From positions 47,250,359-47,314,358 of the forward strand of contig CM039179.1 of the NCBI GenBank assembly GCA_008360975.2: 64,000 nucleotides of DNA. Direction: 5' to 3'. Below, piece by piece: positions 61,275 through 64,000 of the stretch. Position numbers and translations under genes: made by a program. Within the stretch, counting starts at the first letter, position 1. Each line of letters begins with the position of its first letter. A model generated the notes under the pieces. It saw only the letters and a list, made by a program, of their open reading frames with translations, did not search any database and was not told the origin of the DNA. The stretch comes from Lichenostomus cassidix. Its lineage: Eukaryota; Chordata; Aves; Passeriformes; Meliphagidae.

Positions 61275-63730
61275 CAAATCACATGAGCAAATCCATGGTT
61301 ACCCCTGTTTAGCATTCAGACGATGACACTTGGCTTGCTTTTCTCACAGCAACAACCTCCCTCAGATGCATTCAACCTCTTGGTTGTTCACCTTCCAAGG
61401 AGTCTTCAGGTGGCTCATGGATAGACACTAAAAAGGTGAAAAGTCTCGCATGCCGATGATGACTGTAGCTGTTTACTTTTTAAACAAATGTCTGATATGC
61501 AGTGCAACTGGCTGAGTGCACAGCCAAAAACAGACCACAGGAAATCTCTCTGACAGCCAGGATGGCAGAATTGTTAGCATGGGTCTGCATTACAGTATTT
61601 TTTTTTTTAATTAAAAATAAAAAGGTTGTGAGACCTCAAGGAGAAAAGTGGATGCTATGAAAAGAAACAAAACCACAAATGGCCAATTTCTAAGAAGAGA
61701 TATCTATGAATAGCACAGGCATAAATAACTTTTTCCATTTCATCTGAAGGATTATTGTGGCTTTTCACCCCAGTTTATTTCAGCGGAAGTAAAGACGACT
61801 CTGTAATACCAAGCAAATAAACCAGCCTAATATAAAATGTTAGCTAGAGATAAGAAAGCACACTAGGTTATTTATTGCTGTATTTTTATATTTTGTTTCT
61901 GTTCTCCTTTGATCTGTGCTAACATAGGCATTAAACTGACAGCTTAGGGTCACAATACACACCAGGATATTGAAAGCCAGTCATGTATAAGGGAGTATCA
62001 AATTGTTCATTTAGAGCAAGTTACAAGTTTTGATTACTCAGTTCTCGGGGTCTAGCTCCATCCGTAAAGATAAAATATTTACTGGCTTTTAAAAAAAGTA
62101 GTGGATAAAGAAACGGTGTGTGCTCCTGGCTTTTTAAGGTGTAAACATCTGCAGCAGACACCAGGGTTGATTTTACTTCCAGTTACAGTGGTGAAACAAG
62201 AGTTGCTTCACAGACGGCAGAGGAATTTCAGCAGTAAATGAAAAAAGAATAAGGCTCATTGTGCTTTTAATTTTGTTTCATGTAGGCAAGAGGGGAGAAA
62301 ATTGATTTTAGTCCCAGCCCTTTTTTTCTCATACATGTCACTGATGCATTTTCAACCCTTAGAGAATTGGTGAATGTGGGAATACAGGCTCTAATACAAA
62401 ACACTTGGCCTGTTTTCAGTTCCTAACACATACTCCAGAGTTCATGTTATGGTTATCAGAAAGAATCTATGAAAAATGAAGCTGCACACAACTGCAGACC
62501 ATCAGCATGGCTTAACCCCGTCAGGCGGGGATGAAGCAGGAAGTGCTTTGTGACACTGACTGGCAGAAATACAAACTGATGAAGAAAACACGCGGCAGGA
62601 AAGAGGGTCTTAGACGGTGAGTTAGAGCCAAGGACATTAACTACAACTACATTCTGCCAGGGCCAAGATCAGAGGAGCTTGACATACTTGTTAAAGGTTT
62701 CATCAAAAGGATTAGTTCCAGCAGCTTTTTTTAACCTTTCCTACAACACAATTTACCCAAAGGTGGCCGAGGGCAACAAGGGCTGCCCTGTGAGATAACA
62801 TTTTTAATTGTACAAATGCCATTCTTGATGTCATAATCCCGAGGTTAATGCAGTTGCAGGTCCTGAACAGATGTGGTGTAGGCTGCCCTGTTGTACAGAG
62901 AGGTGGCCAGGCAGGCAGTGAAAGTGGCCACAGTTCAGCAAGGGGTTAAACAACTGCTCTGGGTGTTTTCCCACACTTTCCCTGGGTACTTTTGCATTGT
63001 ATTTAATGATCTTTGCCCATATGCAAAGCAAGCAAACAAACAAAAATATCATTCATACAGTGTGTTAACAAGAATCAACAGTCAAGTATAGATGATGCCT
63101 AATGGCACAACTCATGGACAGGGGGAGGTGATCTGTGAATGAAAGAAAGAAGAAGGGGAAAAGCCCAGAAAACATCTGGATCCCACCTTGCTAAATCTTA
63201 CACCTTGTTGTACTTTAGCAGTACTGATTAATAAAAAATAAGTTTCAAAAGGAGAACCCTGGCATCTTCTGTCAAATTCAAATACACCTGCTAGATTTTA
63301 GCAGAGATCACATTTTGCACATGGGGAGAATTTTTTGATGAGTTTCTGGTTGATGTACTCTCTTCTTCCTTAAAAAAAGGAAACATTTCTTAAAAGAAAT
63401 GTTCCCACCACACAGTTCAAAGAGAAAAGTTTTCTTCACTTTTAAACAGAGCAAATAGTTTGCTCCATGTGCTAAGCAGTCACCTGTCTCACCAGTTCCC
63501 AAACAGAAAACATGTCTCCTTGATATGACACAAGCATATGAGGGTTGCAGATCAGTCAAATAAAGGAACTGAACCTGGACAAAATTTATGTGGGACCAAT
63601 TTGAATACTTCTGCACAACACTTCAAATATCTGCAGCATGGCACAGAATAGTTCAGAGACATTCAGATAGGGGTGGGAATGGGTGAAGAGCAGCAGGTGA
63701 GGACACTCTCTAATAAAGGGCAACCCCATT

Positions 63731-63777
63731 TTGTGTGTCAGAATTTGGGTTGTGTGTCAGAATTTGGGTTGTGTGTC
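63731..63777 (+). repeat. 19-bp tandem repeat, 2.5 copies
   Basis: TTGTGTGTCAGAATTTGGG at 63731-63749 is repeated exactly at 63750-63768 and then begins again for nine bases. Identity of the copies suggests recent duplication. Confidence 0.92.
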
Positions 63778-64000
63778 TCTAGGAGGTGCAGCAAGTTGGG
63801 TCACTGTCATACAGGCTTTAGAAAAGCTAGGGAAAATCAACAACAGGTCATATTCTTGTTTTGTATGTCACCTGTGTGCCTACAAAAGAGGATTTACCCA
63901 CATCAAATGCAGCAATTGTGATGCAGCATCTTCTGCCCTTAGACCTCACTTATGAGGGGCAACTCTGTGCCTCACAAGATCGAAGGGTATCTCCCCAGCA

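Larger units (their letters stand above)
44081..64000. other. Gene-free sequence with scattered simple repeats
   Basis: No gene recognised in about 20 kb. Composition is mostly AT-rich, with slightly higher GC at 52200-52600, 56600-57700, 58450-58700 and 61140-61280. Simple repeats and structural motifs are annotated separately. Two segments, 45880-45930 and 53520-53600, contain CCTAA/TTAGG motifs like those of old reptile-type repeats, but too little to classify. A CCAAT plus TATA-like arrangement near 57560 is treated as a finding. Confidence 0.55.

Noticed and set aside
62516..62530. CCCCG/CGGGG inverted repeat
   Set aside because: A 5-bp stem is expected by chance at this scale.
62420..62616. 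197-base segment between TTTTCAG and GTGAGT
   Set aside because: All three frames contain early stops and the acceptor has a weak pyrimidine tract. A non-coding exon is possible, but support is too thin.
1..64000. Search for tRNA, snRNA and CRISPR-like arrays
   Set aside because: No B-box or U6-type sequence in proper context, and no regularly spaced direct repeats with unique spacers.

Overview
The window looks like a gene-poor stretch of a bird nuclear chromosome. Three kinds of evidence point to a bird. First, there is a long chicken-repeat-1 (CR1) LINE with the avian 3' end and a decayed reverse transcriptase. Second, there are two LTR segments that I recognise from avian endogenous retroviruses: one with a TATA box, an E-box region and a poly(A) signal, the other the familiar ERVL-type 3' end closing in CCACCACA. 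Third, recognised interspersed repeats cover only a small part of the sequence, and CpG is scarce, as expected of vertebrate DNA. The species cannot be named from this sequence alone.

I found no convincing protein-coding gene and no tRNA, rRNA, snRNA or CRISPR array. Open reading frames reach only about 140 codons, they overlap on both strands, and none reads as a known host protein. The only protein homology I can see belongs to dead retroelements.

Layout: 1-3054 is unique sequence with one candidate cassette exon. 3055-3630 is a fossil L1-like LINE ORF2 fragment, uncommon in birds. 3631-11689 is AT-rich unique sequence with short satellites. 11690-12250 is a compact block rich in retained CpG, with an octamer, TAAT sites, an E-box and a TCF site; it is the best candidate for a conserved developmental enhancer. 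12251-18945 is unique. 18946-20545 is a minus-strand, 5'-truncated CR1. 20546-30602 is unique, with a Z-DNA-prone TA/TG tract. 30603-31254 is a probable solo LTR with a duplicated 42-bp U3 module. 31255-33689 is unique. 33690-34399 is an ERVL-like 3' segment. 34400-43689 is unique. 43690-44080 is a much older, heavily diverged CR1 remnant on the minus strand. 44081-64000 is unique, with several microsatellites, two G-quadruplex motifs and a cluster of interleaved inverted repeats near 60.05-60.11 kb.

The picture is a gene desert that has collected retroelements of clearly different ages (L1-like and turtle-like CR1 oldest, then avian CR1, then LTRs). It also carries a few dense blocks that look constrained and may be long-range regulatory DNA. 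I did not find a clear new biological system. The observations most worth following up are the L1-like fossil, the CpG-retaining block at 11.7-12.25 kb, the duplicated LTR enhancer, and the hairpin and G4 structures near 60-61.3 kb.
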